A stretch of 64,000 nt of DNA from Nageia nagi (taxonomy: Eukaryota; Pinophyta): contig JBITNC010000001.1 of the NCBI GenBank assembly GCA_050084985.1, positions 144,584,001 through 144,648,000 on the forward strand. The letters are read 5' to 3'. This document shows, one piece after another, positions 9,430-20,426 of this stretch. The position numbers and the translations under genes are program-made. Each line of letters starts with the position of its first letter. The stretch's first letter is position 1. The notes under the pieces were generated by a model. The model was given only the letters and a program-made list of their open reading frames with translations. It was not told the origin of the DNA and ran no database searches.

Positions 9430-10076
9430 CATATAACAAACATGCAGGGAAAACAAAATACAATGTACTTTGAACTACAATGTTTCCAAAAAACCTGAAA
9501 TATTGTTCGTATTCTAGTCTGCAACTGCTGTTCACATTAGAACTGAAAATTGATCCGCTCTTGCAAGGTTTGGGTATGCTCCTGAAACAGGTCTGCATTC
9601 ATGTGCTGCTTATAATTGATTCGATCATAACCTCTGACTGTAGATTTGCTAAGTATTGAGGGTTTCCGTCCCCAGTGGCCAATGTACTGCTACACCCAGC
9701 TGCCTAGACGAGAGTAAAATGTCTTTTATTTTGAATGCAGAAAATGTTTTTAAAATTTTTCCTTTTCCCCCAAAACCTTCATATAGAATCCCACTAGATA
9801 GGCAGTACATGCATTATTGGACCTACTAACTGACTGATTTATTGCCCACTAACTTTTCCTTTATATAATGTAAATTAAGTGCAATTCCACTTTATCAGTT
9901 GACAGCCATAAATTTACTGACAGACCCCCCTTAATTACTCGTTTAATGATGTATCACTCCAGATTCTCCTAGTCAACTGAAACTGATGCAAACTTGTACT
10001 TATTCTCCTATACTTATGCTCCACTCATCTTAATTATTATTTGTTTATATATTTTTAAGAATCGGGGGTCATGACA
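9323..10076 (-). repeat. 5' LTR of element G
   Basis: A 754-bp sequence that starts TGTCATGACC and ends GGGATATTACA on the minus strand, giving the canonical TG...CA ends. It is followed immediately by the primer-binding site. Its 9690-10076 part is repeated at 180-595. An imperfect TA microsatellite lies inside (about 9392-9432). Confidence 0.8.
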
Positions 10077-11257
10077 GAAAGTCTACATTGGAACATTCTT
10101 TTACTTTGGGTAGTGGTTTTATTCATAGATACAAAACTCGTGATTCCAAATACGAGTCAACCAATCTGGTTTGCATTGCAACGACTCACCAATTCTTTTA
10201 GCCAAAGCTTGAAATGAAACCCTTTGAAATAAAATCTTCCCCAAAATAGTTGGAGAAATGTCACCTGAAACTTCAAATTAAACACTCTTTAAGTTTCAAA
10301 GACACAGAACATACTATTGAGATGAAACCATTCTCAGAGGCCATTCTGGGCTTTCTTTCTGCTGGATTTACCCACCAACAAATCTTAGTCGATTGTCAAA
10401 ATAAATGAAGAATTGATTGCAGTGCAATTGAATAAAGAAAAGTGCAATGATATCTTCATTTGAGAAGTTATGCTACTCCTGCGTTCAACACAAAACATGG
10501 TGCTTTCTACTGTATTTGTATTTGCCACTCACACATCAACCAAACACACAGCCCTTTCTTTATGTTGGGTGGCAGACACAACACAAAACATGTGAAATGG
10601 TGAAGAAAAACAAGAGGATGGAAGGGCTGCTCTGGAAAGCACTGGTATCTCGGATGTAGCTCTAACTGCATGATGATGCACCAATTTTCCAAACTATGAT
10701 CGCAGAGAAAAGCAGGGATTACCACCTTCCTCATCCTAATCCTATCTTCCAAGTGGGAAGTAACACCAACAACATTATGCTAAATTTCACTGACCAAGTA
10801 ACAAGACCTAAACATGCTATGGAATGACAAGGGAGTACGTTAAAGCCCATAATGTTGCACATATGAGACAATAATGTGTCCTCAGGGAAGAGTATGTTTG
10901 TTTGTCAGGAAAGCATGTTGCCAATGGCTTACGTGTCTTCTCTGTCCATGCCATAAGTTTCAGACATTTTCCAACCATGCATGTTCTCTATTCACACTTA
11001 TCTCAAGCATATATGCGTCTCTTATTGTATTTAATTTTTTTTTTAATTTCTTTATTATTAATTTTGTATGAATAAAAAAATTGGATTTTTCTAGGATCTC
11101 CAAAACCTTTACGAAAGATGTGAGCTTCATAGTTCTTGTACATCCATCATAACTGAAGATCCTTACATGCTTCATTTCAGAAAAAGACATAAAAAAAGGA
11201 GCATTACAACATTTAATCCATTTTTTATACTTATCTCCCATATTTAATAGTGGACTA
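10077..11257. other. No gene recognised
   Basis: AT-rich sequence with short unmatched reading frames on both strands. No splice-flanked exon of the neighbouring glucosidase II gene and no transposon protein was recognised. Confidence 0.4.
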
Positions 11258-11423
11258 TTTAACCATATTTGCTTTACCATCATTGTAATTTGTTTTTCTT
11301 CCTAAAACCTTGAGCTAAAATTAAAATTATTTTAAACTGTTTTAACCATATTTGCTTTACCATCATTGTAATTTGTTTTCTTTCCTAAAACCTTGAGCTA
11401 AAATTAAAATTATTGTAAAACTG
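11258..11423. repeat. Tandem duplication, 83-bp unit, two copies
   Basis: 'tttaaccatatttgctttac' to '...aaactg' occurs twice in a row, at 11258-11340 and 11341-11423, with only a few differences. This is a recent simple duplication. Confidence 0.9.
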
Positions 11424-12055
11424 TTTTCCTACTTCCAACGCCCTTCCAATTTGAAAAGATATTTGACTTTGCCGCTCAACTTGAGATTCAAATTTTGAAC
11501 TTTATGTTACGTCACCTTTTTTCTTCCCGCTTTTGCCTGGGGGATCGTGTTTGGTCCATTGCCTGTGCTTTTCCATCTGTGTTACGGGGGTTCAATGCCT
11601 AATTCTCCTGCTGTTCTTCGTTTTGTTGTTGGTCCTGTTTTAGATTTCTCCCATTCCCTGCTTCAGAAGGCGAAGAATGCTGGTGTTACTTCTGTTCAGT
11701 CTGATGTTCCTTGTTCCCATCATTTTTCTGTTGGGTGGTTATTCGTTTTTTTCCAAAGACTGCTGATGATGATCTGTGTGCTCCTTATCAATCTGGGAAA
11801 AACCCGGTGTATTGACTTCATTGTGAGTCAGCTCCACTTTGTTCTTATCCGAGTTTTGATTATTTGCTTCATTTTTATCCTTACCCATGGAAAGGATGTG
11901 GGGCATTTCTTCCTTCACATGGCTATGAAGTGCTGCATTTTTTTTCCTTCCTACAAGGTGCCTCGTTCTTCTCCTGAGCAGTAAACAGGTTGTGAGGATC
12001 TGTTCATTATGATCTTTCCCCTGTTACACGTTTTGGACAGCATTTTGAACATGCC
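11424..12055 (+). other. Unassigned stretch with a 145-codon frame
   Basis: A plus-strand frame at 11547-11984 is open for 145 codons, but its protein is rich in hydrophobic and aromatic residues, matches nothing I know and has no splice context. Probably non-coding. Confidence 0.25.
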
Positions 12056-12317
12056 CTTGTTGTTGGCATTTATAGCATATTAATGTGTGATTTTCATATT
12101 CAATAGCTTGAACCCATGTCCTTTAGGGTGAAGTTAGTGTGATTGTACTTGGCCAAAACGTAGATGTCTTCATCCATACCTTGATTCTTGTTGTTGGCAT
12201 TTATAGCATCTTAATGTGTGATTTTCATATTCAATAGCTTGAAACCATGTCCTCTAGGGTGAAGTTAGTGTGATTGTACTTGGCCAAAACGTAGATGTCT
12301 TCATCCATACCTTGATT
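12056..12317. repeat. Tandem duplication, 131-bp unit, two copies
   Basis: The block beginning cttgttgttggcatttatag and ending taccttgatt is present twice, at 12056-12186 and 12187-12317, differing at only a handful of positions. It does not encode anything recognised. Confidence 0.92.
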
Positions 12318-13134
12318 CTTGCCTTGGTCAGATCCTGCTTCTTCTCTATATTCTCCCGTGTGATTTCATCTACATCTATATATTGTCTTATGGCATTTGC
12401 AATCTGGCTGTGATGCTCCAAAATTTCATTGGAAGCCCGTAAAGGTTAATCCTCACCGGGTCCATAAAATTTTAAATTGTATTTTTTATTTCTTTTTTAA
12501 ATATTCATTATTGTATTTTAAAAAAATCAAGAATTTATAATGTATTCAAAGTTTTGTTTTAGAAAACTTTATTTTAAATTTTAAAACCTTTTAGATTTTA
12601 TTTAAAAGTTCTACCATTTTAAATTTTATTTTATAATATTTTGTATAATAAGTTTTATTTTGCAATAATTGTTGTGATAAGAAAAAAATTACGTATAAAT
12701 TTTACTCAATTTTTATTTCAGTTTTTTATTTCTTTTTAAAGGGGTAAAAATATTAAAATATTTTTAAAGCTATTTTGTTAATCAATTTATATGGGCAATT
12801 TGTTATTATGTAAAGAAGATAATTATCGTTCATGTCAAAATTTTAACCTTTTTTTAAGCTTTAAAATTTTATTTTCTAAGGCTTAAAATTCAAGTATTAG
12901 AGGTAATTTTTTAAAGATATTTTTCAAGTCAAACTTTATCAAAATTCAGGGTTTTATGAACTTTGGATCTCTTTATTTTGTGTTTTGTTATTTGTCCATT
13001 TCATGTGTAATTTTAGTCAATTTATTTTTGAGTTTCTTTTTGTCTGCGTTTTGTTGATTTTTTCAGAGTTGTTTTTGCTGCACCCAAGTCCGAATCATGA
13101 GTTGGCCTCAAGTTTGCTTTTCTCTACTATGGTT
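12318..13134. other. AT-rich stretch, nothing recognised
   Basis: Very AT-rich, with many T and A runs between 12460 and 13060. No ORF, repeat or element was supported. Confidence 0.4.
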
Positions 13135-13498
13135 TGATTTATTGGAGTTCCACAAAACAATACACGGTTGCATTATCATCAATAGAAGTAGAATAGGCAA
13201 CACTTGCACTAACTTGTACTCCAGGAGTATGGCTAAGAAGAATTCTACAAGTCTTCGGTGAGGATCAACGTGAGCAACTCAAATTTTGTGTGAGAATATT
13301 GGGGCAATTCAATTTTCCGAGAATCCTGTTTTCCATGCAAGAACCAAGCACATAGAACTCAAACATCACTTTATTAGAGATTTGGTGAATGAGAAGCAAA
13401 TTGTTGTTGAGTATCTCAAGACAAAAAATCAAGTGGTAGACATCTTAACGGAAGGCTTGTTGAAGCAAACACATGCAAGACCCAAGGAAGAGTTTTAG
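13135..13498 (+). mobile_element. Ty1/copia RNase H fragment
   Basis: The plus strand encodes KQYTVALSSIEVE, then ENIGAIQFSENPVFHARTKH, IELKHHFIRDLV and NQVVDILTEGL, the C-terminal part of copia RNase H (family: D N-GAI-LS-NPVFH-RTKHI, HFIRE-V, Q-ADI-TK-L). Two frame changes or stops break the first half. It is a truncated relic in the region upstream of the glucosidase II exons. Confidence 0.88.
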
Positions 13499-14185
13499 AG
13501 AAGTTTGACGCTTGATGACATCTCTACCTATGTACACCTTATTAAGAAGGTCTCTTGGAATCACAATTCTCATATGACCTCAGGAACTTTGTGCTTGGAT
13601 ATACTTCTCAGGATTTCGAATCTGTGGTATTAAGAGAGCTGGTTGTAGCAGTGATGAGATCTCTCATGTATGTACATTTTCTAAGAATTTTGGCAGTTGT
13701 AACTTTGTACCTTGTCTTGGTTACATGCTTGCTCGATCAAGAGATTTATAGACTTAGTGAGAAGCCAAATATGATTTGGATATTCTAGTTATTTGTATGT
13801 CTCATTCTGGAAATTTCAAGTTCAATTGCACTGATAGGTGCAACACCCAAATGCTTTGGTTTCCATGGTGATGGATCTAGTCTGCATGTGTTAAGAATGG
13901 TGAAATGTGAAGAAGTAATCAACAATTTGTTGTTTTTAAGTCATTGCATTGGTAGTTTTTGAAATGTTGTAAGACTATATACTTATTATAATATGCTCAG
14001 GGTGATTATAAGCTCAGTTACATGATGGTAAGGTGTAGATTCAATGATGCAATGTAGAAACCAATATTTAACTATAGACTATGGAGATTTTGTGTTTACT
14101 GATTGTTGGTACTCTTTGCACAGAAGGATATTTCTGGATGAAATTCCTGTAGTGCATAATTTATTTTGTTGCCATTTTCTTGCAG
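13499..14185. other. Likely intron sequence before the glucosidase II exon
   Basis: No coding match except scattered frames. The last bases, gttgccattttcttgcag, form a good pyrimidine tract and 3' splice site at 14185, so at least the right end is intron. The previous exon was not found in the window. Confidence 0.5.
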
Positions 14186-17100
14186 GGATAGAATGACTTC
14201 TCTAATTCGGGAGGCAATACACATTCGCTATTCATTGCTTCCATATTATTACACAATGTTTAGAGATGCTAGTGTCACTGGACTTCCAGTCATGCGTCCA
14301 TTGTGGATGGAGTTCCCAAGTGATGAATTGACATTTTCTAATGACGAGGCATTCATGGTTGGAGGCAGTCTATTGGTGCATGGGATTTACAATGAGGTGG
14401 TTCAACTTTTAGTATATAGTTTCTACTTTTCATTTCTTAAATTCGAATTTGGAGACTTCTATAACCAGCATTCATCTTCCATCATTACAGGGAGCTACTT
14501 CTGTCTCGGTGTACTTGCCAGGTTCACAATATTGGTATGACTTGAAAACTGGAGCTGTTTATACTGGAGGTGAACACTATAAGTTGGATGTGACTGATGA
14601 GAGTATACCTGCTTTTCAACGAGGTGGCACCATTATTCCTCGGAAGGAGAGGTTTCGCCGCAGCACCACACAAATGGCCAGAGATCCATATACCCTGGTA
14701 CTCAACTAACAATTTTGTTATTTATTTGTTTCATGTCTTTTGATTTTCTTTTGTTATTGCATTATATGATTATTAGAATGTATTGGAAATGATGTCTGGT
14801 TTGGCATCCTAAGAATATGCCTAGCAAGTAAAAAGGGATTGATCTAATAAGGCTACTAGTGAATGCAACAATGGCCACTTGAACCTTGACCTTTTATTTA
14901 AGTGGTTCTCAGTTTTCCTGAAGCATTGTTTTGTTTTTGTTTATGACAAACTGCAACTCCTTGAAGTGGTACTTGCACACAAGAATTAGTAAAAGCATAG
15001 GCTATCTGGTGGGATGCTGTTTCCATCGATAGCTTGTTACTATTTAGATATGTAGCAGCTGCATGTCCAATATGCTGTGAAGAATTCTCACATGATTCTG
15101 CTTTCCATTGGCAGTTTGTTACTGTATTAATATGTAACATCTGCTTGTCCAATAGGCTGCTGTAAATAACTTCTGTGATTCTCAGTGTTGCATGATACAG
15201 CTAATGCACTCTCTGGCTTTATTTTGTAGATACTCATCTATCATAAACAGAAATATGACCACTTATAATACCTATTGAAGCTGCACATGTCCTTGCAGGC
15301 TGCCTGAATCTATTGGCATTATTAGTTTTGACTATTGATTTGAAACATTAAACATCTTTTCAGAGGAGGGGGGATGAATTATTGAGAAGCATCCAACCAG
15401 GCTCATCTAAGTGATCTGTGAAAGTTCTAACTTACTAAAAAACTTCTCCGCAACAGTTTCAGATGTGATTTGTAAGTTTCTCAAGTCCGAACTAGGACAT
15501 TAAAAGAACTGAATTACCACTAAAAACTCAATCGTTTGCATACAATATTGAGATGAATTGAAAGAAGAATGCACATGTAGGAAGTAAAAAATGTAATGCT
15601 AATAATAGTTGTCAGCCTTGGACTCGGCGCAGATTCGCTGAGGACCACTCGGGCTCGGATTCGGGATTCGGGAAAAAACCATGATCGGACTTGGCAAAAG
15701 AAAAAACGAAAAACAAATTCACTGAAAACATAAGTTTTTTCAATTGCATATTACTTATTACTGTTATTAGTGTCTTCTAGAAGCCTACTTACTCAACATC
15801 AACATTATACAATTTATAATATACATAATTGTTAGGAGATGAAGTCAATATCAAATGTTTGATGTTCTTTTGCATGATGGTGCATGGATGTGGTAGTATG
15901 CCGATGCATTACTTACACAACATCAACATTATACAGTTTACAATATACACAATTGTTAGGAGGTGAAGTCAATATCTAGATCTTTGATGTTCTTTTGCAT
16001 GATGGTGCATGGGTATGGAAGTATGGTGGTGCATGATGGTACACCCCTTAACGAGCCTCCTTCAAGCTAGATGCACCTGTTTTGTTGGTACGTGGGGGTC
16101 CTGCCCCGAGCCAAATTGTTTCCTGCCCTTGCAACTATTTTTTCATATTTCCTTTTGTTATATTTTCAAGTTGTTTTTTTACTGAATCTGGCAAGTCCAG
16201 ACGTCAAAACTCGCTAGGACTCTTCGGACTCGCCAGATTCATTGGGTCTCGATGAGTTGGAGACGTCCATACTCGCCAAAGCCCATTCGGGACTTGGATT
16301 TGCGATTCCTGACAAGTGCAAAATTTTTCCCGTCTGTACAACTATTTTTTCAGATTTTTGCTATTTTATTACGTTTTTCAAGTTTTTTTAATACTGAATC
16401 TGGCGAGTCCGGATGGCAAAACGCGTTGGGACTTGGACTCGCCAAACTTGTTTGATTCATCATGACTCGTTGAGTCCGAGCCGTCCAGACTCGCCAAAGC
16501 CCAGTTGGGACTCACACTGGCGAGTCCATTAAAAACTTCCTTGGGAAAAAGACATCAGGGACTGTATGAGCTAAAATCCACATTTTGCATCAAGAAAGCT
16601 TCAATACCGTAACGGCCATGGTCAACTGAATTTAGTTTCCTCCTACACCTCAGAAAACCACTTCCCATCCTTTGATGTTGCCTTGCAGTGCTGCTCTGTT
16701 ACCCTCTTGCGTAACATGAAGTTCCAAAATGTGTCGATGGGTGATACCTGATTTAACTGGGTTGAAGACATGGATTCAATGTGGAATGGCTTCCATTTTC
16801 CTAGTTCCCAGCCTAGTTGACCATATATCCATTATTAATGGCCATCTCCATCAGTTCTGAGGTGGGGTGCAAACCACACGCATTTCCTCCTGTCAGCAAG
16901 TTTAGTCGGCATGGTGACACTGGTTCAAGGAACCCATATTGGGTCCTGGTTGGGTGGATGGAAAGTTGCTTATGAACAGAGATGGAGATTTTGAAGGTTT
17001 GTTTCTTTCTGAAAAACGTTTAAGTTGGAAAAATAAACTAATTATAACTATATAGACATTTTAGTAAAATATTTGTAAAAGAAAAAAATACGGTAACATT

Positions 17101-20100
17101 TTAAGTGTATATCATAAATTTAATAATGGCATTTTTAATACTTAGATATTTGAAACGAACAATTGATCATATATTCTTCTATAAAACATTTAATAGTATA
17201 CAAATTCTCCTAATATTCGCGAATTTGCCAAATATTTGTGAATTTTCAGGCGCTTCGAACTTTACCGAATTTTAAAAGTTCTTGCCTTCTATAATATTTT
17301 TGGTGTTTTTTACCTGAAATTCTTTACTTTTCCTGAATTTTTCCAAATTTTAAAATTTGGTCCCTAGCCGAATCCGAATTAATAAACTATGAATGAGAAC
17401 GTATAACATGGATTTACTGAGTAATTATGGAGGTTTATTTGATGATAGAAGAAGTACAACAGAGAATTGTTTCACATTGGGAAATGGAATGACTACATGG
17501 TTTTCAAAGAAACAAGCAATAGTGGGAACAAGAACAATAGAGGTTAAATATAGGACATTGGCAAATGCTTGTACACAATGCATATGGCTCATAAGAGATG
17601 GAATAAATAGGTGGAGAGCAAAAAAATGCAACAATACTTTATTGTGAAAATACAAGGTCAAGTTCATCATCAAACAGTCTGGTTGTTCATAATAGAACAA
17701 AGCACATTGACATAAGGTAGTACTACATAAGATAATGTGTTCAAGAAAAGAAGGTAAATATTCAATTTGTAGAAGTTCTGATTAGGTAACTGATATTTTC
17801 ACAAACGCATTAGGAAGAGAATCATTTTGCAAATTGAAGGAACGATTATGAGTTGTGAAATTTAGCAACAAAGGGGAGATTGTTCAGTGTATGTTGCTCA
17901 TTTCACGTATGATATTCAGAACTGCCTGTAATTAACTAAAATATTTCACAAAGGCTTACTGGAATGTACAAATTAATTACAAGTTTCAAATTGATTTGAC
18001 ACTCAAGCAAAAAGGCCCAAGGTCTTACAGTTCTGTATAGGTGATTTGCCGCTCTATAGGCATTTTTGCATGGATTCATTTTGAGTAAAGTTTGACTTTT
18101 CAAGCCATTTCAACTCTTAAGTAAACTCTGACAATGTTCTAGAATGTTAGTAGAAGAAAAAAGCTTATAAAATTGGCCCAAAACTAGTTCATTTTATAAA
18201 GTATAGAAGTGTGTAGAAACAGTTGTAGATTATTTGGTTTAGAAGCGATGTCAAATTGTGATTGACTGATAAAATGGAAATCTAATTGAGGATCTATGTT
18301 GTAGTGTTGGTGGTGAGATTAGAGGTTCAAATCCCTTACGTATCTTGATGTTAATTTCAGAATACAGTCATTAAAATAATGTTGAATATAAATGTTATTG
18401 CTTGTTAATGTTCCTTGGGAAATTTGAATGAGTTATTGTAAATTCATATCAATGCTCGATAATTCTTTTCAGGTGGATCTAGACATGGATGCTTAACCAA
18501 TTTTTTTCTCATGGCTTTCATGGAAAGAATTAGAAATGGCTTCGACATAATTCACATTTATGTGAATGTAGAATGAAGTCTAAACTATATTTGACTTTGT
18601 ATCATTTAGAACTCACAAATCAACTTTACATCATGTATTTTTAAATTTTGTATCTTGAAACGTTGGGTAAATTGTTTACTGTTCTTAATTTTTATTCATA
18701 TAAAGATACTTGATCTAGCCTTTACCAATTGCTAATGGTGGTTTATAGCACTTGCGTGCTTATGCTACTTTATATTTTTTGGTGAAATATTGTATAATAT
18801 ATCAGATGATAAAAGGACGGATTCTAATGTTTTTGTTAAAGGTGGGTTCAATATAGTGCACTCATACAAGGATTTTTTGTTGCTTGATGTTGTTTTGGTA
18901 TCTATTGGCCGGAGTGGATCGGGCCCAAGCTCCCGGTGTCCAGAGTTTTCCCGGAGTGGCTGAGAAAAATTGCACATGATTTTTTTTTCAAAAAAGGGTC
19001 AAAACTTAAAATAAAAAACATATTTGGATACTTGATAGTTATGGTTTTGCTATTTTTGGCCTTTGGCATTTTGCTACTATGATATTATGACTCATTTTGA
19101 TATTATGACATTATGTACTACACTAATTCAGACTTGTTTGTGATTTAATGACATTATGGCTTGTTTTGATTTTTCATTTTTGTTTTTCAGATTCATACTT
19201 GATTAATATTATGATATTATCATTATGTTTTATAATTTAAATTCATATTTGATAGTAAAAATGAATTAGAAACAATGAACATGAAAAAATCTAAAAATCC
19301 TAGGGATTTTCTACTAGCCGCTCCGCCTGCTGAACCGGAGCCGCTCCCTAAAAATAACCATCTGCCGCTCCAGACTTCTGGAGCGTGCTCCGCCGCTTCC
19401 GACTCACCATGGAACCTTGGTATTTTTATGATTCTCTTACTGTTTTGTGTATAGTGATAAGCTATAGTTCTTATGCTAAATAGAGTGCAATAAATCCGTG
19501 GTGATCAGAGAGCATAAATTGTGTCATTCTCTCATTCATTTAATTTGTAACTTTTTTGTAAACTACTATTGATGTATTTGACTGTGATCACTTGGTTGTG
19601 TTCTATAGATTAGGAATATAAATGAAATGGTAGCAGGGTACCTTTTTCAGTGGATATGTCCTTGGTTTGGTTTTGAAGGAAACCTTAAATCTTATTTAGT
19701 TACATTTTTGTTGATTATTGGGAAACTTGCATTGTTTGGGTGTGTGTGTGTGCACTGTTCGTCTATTTTAGTATGCATTTGGATGATCTATACATTCATG
19801 TTCGTAACATGCAATTCAATTGTTTGTTCAGGCTCAAGTGGTCAGATTGTGTTTTCAAGACATTCCTTTTTACTAGATTTGTCTGTATAATAATTTTACC
19901 ACTTCCGAGAGATTTTTCAAGCAGTGAGATTCATGGATTCTAATTCAAGAAATATTGAGAAATTGAATTGACTTGAGTTACATGTGGAGTTGTCATTAAA
20001 TCTTTGCTCATTGATGACTGACATGTTCTGTTCTATGATTCCTTTCAGGTGATAGCATTAAATCGCTCACTGGAGGCTGAAGGTGAGCTATATGTGGACG

Positions 20101-20426
20101 ATGGGAAAACTTTTGATTATGAAAAGGGGGCATATATTCATCGTCGGTTTGTCTTTTCTAATGGTAGACTTACCTCCACAAACCTTGCATCTGGTAATGA
20201 CCAAAAGATATTTTCTTCAAACTGTATTGTAGAGAGAATCATACTTCTAGGGCTACAGTCAAAAATTTCATCAGGGGGAACAACTGCTCTTGTTGAACCA
20301 TCAAATCAAAGAGTTGATATTGAATCTGGCCCTCTTAGGCTACGTCCAGGATCATATCCTAGTGCAGTCATTGTGAGGAAACCAAATGTTTTGATTGATG
20401 AGGATTGGTCAATTAAAATAATGTAG
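14186..20426 (+). CDS. Glucosidase II alpha subunit, last three coding exons (partial)
   Basis: Coding exons are 14186-14396, 14491-14697 and 20049-20426, all with AG/GT splice sites and matching phases; the stop is TAG. The product would trim the inner glucoses from N-glycans in the ER and take part in the calnexin quality-control cycle. Residues visible: LIREAIHIRYSLLPYYYT, GLPVMRPLWMEFPSDELTF, FMVGGSLLVHGIYNE | GATSVSVYLPGSQYWYDL, IPAFQRGGTIIPRKERFRRS | LYVDDGKTFDYEKGAYIHRR, ending WSIKIM. These match the end of the GH31 barrel and the C-terminal beta domains of the GANAB/PSL5 (RSW3) family. The catalytic aspartates lie upstream and were not found, so the gene is incomplete at the window's left. 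Introns are 94 bp and 5351 bp; the long one holds several transposon relics. No frameshift or internal stop is seen, so it looks functional. Confidence 0.93.
15617..16545. repeat. GC-rich 'actcgcc' repeat element with internal duplications
   Basis: The ends are filled with variants of gactcgccaaagccc, cggactcgcc, gggactcg and tcgggattcggg, in contrast to the AT-rich intron. The block ending cagactcgccaaagcccag at about 16500 is a second copy of one ending about 16290; each copy has a preceding T-rich stretch ('tttttcagatttttgctatt' type) and repeats at roughly 200 bp. A second duplication (acttactcaacatcaacatt..., 15787-15910 and 15911-16034, 124-bp period) lies between the GC-rich parts. No ORF was found. 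It is likely a non-autonomous element of a family not recognised by eye. Confidence 0.5.
15787..16034. repeat. Tandem duplication, about 124-bp unit
   Basis: 'caacatcaacattatac' followed by attgttaggag-tgaagtcaat and gatgttcttttgcatgatgg occurs twice at a 124-bp offset, with moderate divergence. A partial third piece (gtggtgcatgatgg) follows at about 16027. Confidence 0.85.
17393..17879 (+). mobile_element. Ty1/copia RNase H fragment with polypurine tract
   Basis: The plus strand encodes NYGGLFDDRRSTTENCFTLG, TTWFSKKQAIVGTRTIEVKY, IWLIRDGIN and, in a shifted frame, RTKHIDIR, the end of copia RNase H (family: DWAG--DDRKSTSGY-F-LG, SWSSKKQ--V-LSS-EAEY). The final bases aacaaaggggagat (17866-17879) form a polypurine tract, and TGTTCAG follows at 17880. 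Several stops break it. The element is 5'-truncated. Confidence 0.85.
17880..18480 (+). repeat. Probable 3' LTR of the intronic copia element
   Basis: It begins TGTTCAGTG directly after the polypurine tract, as an LTR should. No second copy exists in the window, so its right end is only a guess; around 18480 the sequence loses any visible LTR character. Confidence 0.5.
18902..19416. mobile_element. 515-bp non-coding element with 7-bp target duplication
   Basis: Flanked on both sides by TTGGTAT (18895-18901 and 19417-19423). The ends are GC-rich and CCGGAG/CCGCTCC-rich (ggccggagtggatcgggccc at left; ctggagcgtgctccgccgct at right) and the middle is AT-rich. Terminal inverted similarity is weak. 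It has no ORF. The duplication length would suit a DNA transposon such as hAT (8 bp) with one mismatch. It lies within the glucosidase II intron. Confidence 0.55.

Larger units (their letters stand above)
14698..20048 (+). other. 5.35-kb intron of the glucosidase II gene
   Basis: Begins GTACTC after ...YTL and ends TTTCAG before VIALN, with phase 0 on both sides. It contains a 124-bp tandem duplication (15787-16034), a GC-rich repeat (15617-16545), a copia 3' end (17393 onward) and a short element with a target duplication (18902-19416). The remainder is AT-rich with no recognised content. Confidence 0.85.

Noticed and set aside
11547-11984. 145-codon plus-strand frame as a gene
   Set aside because: No homology recognised, biased composition and no splice or promoter context.
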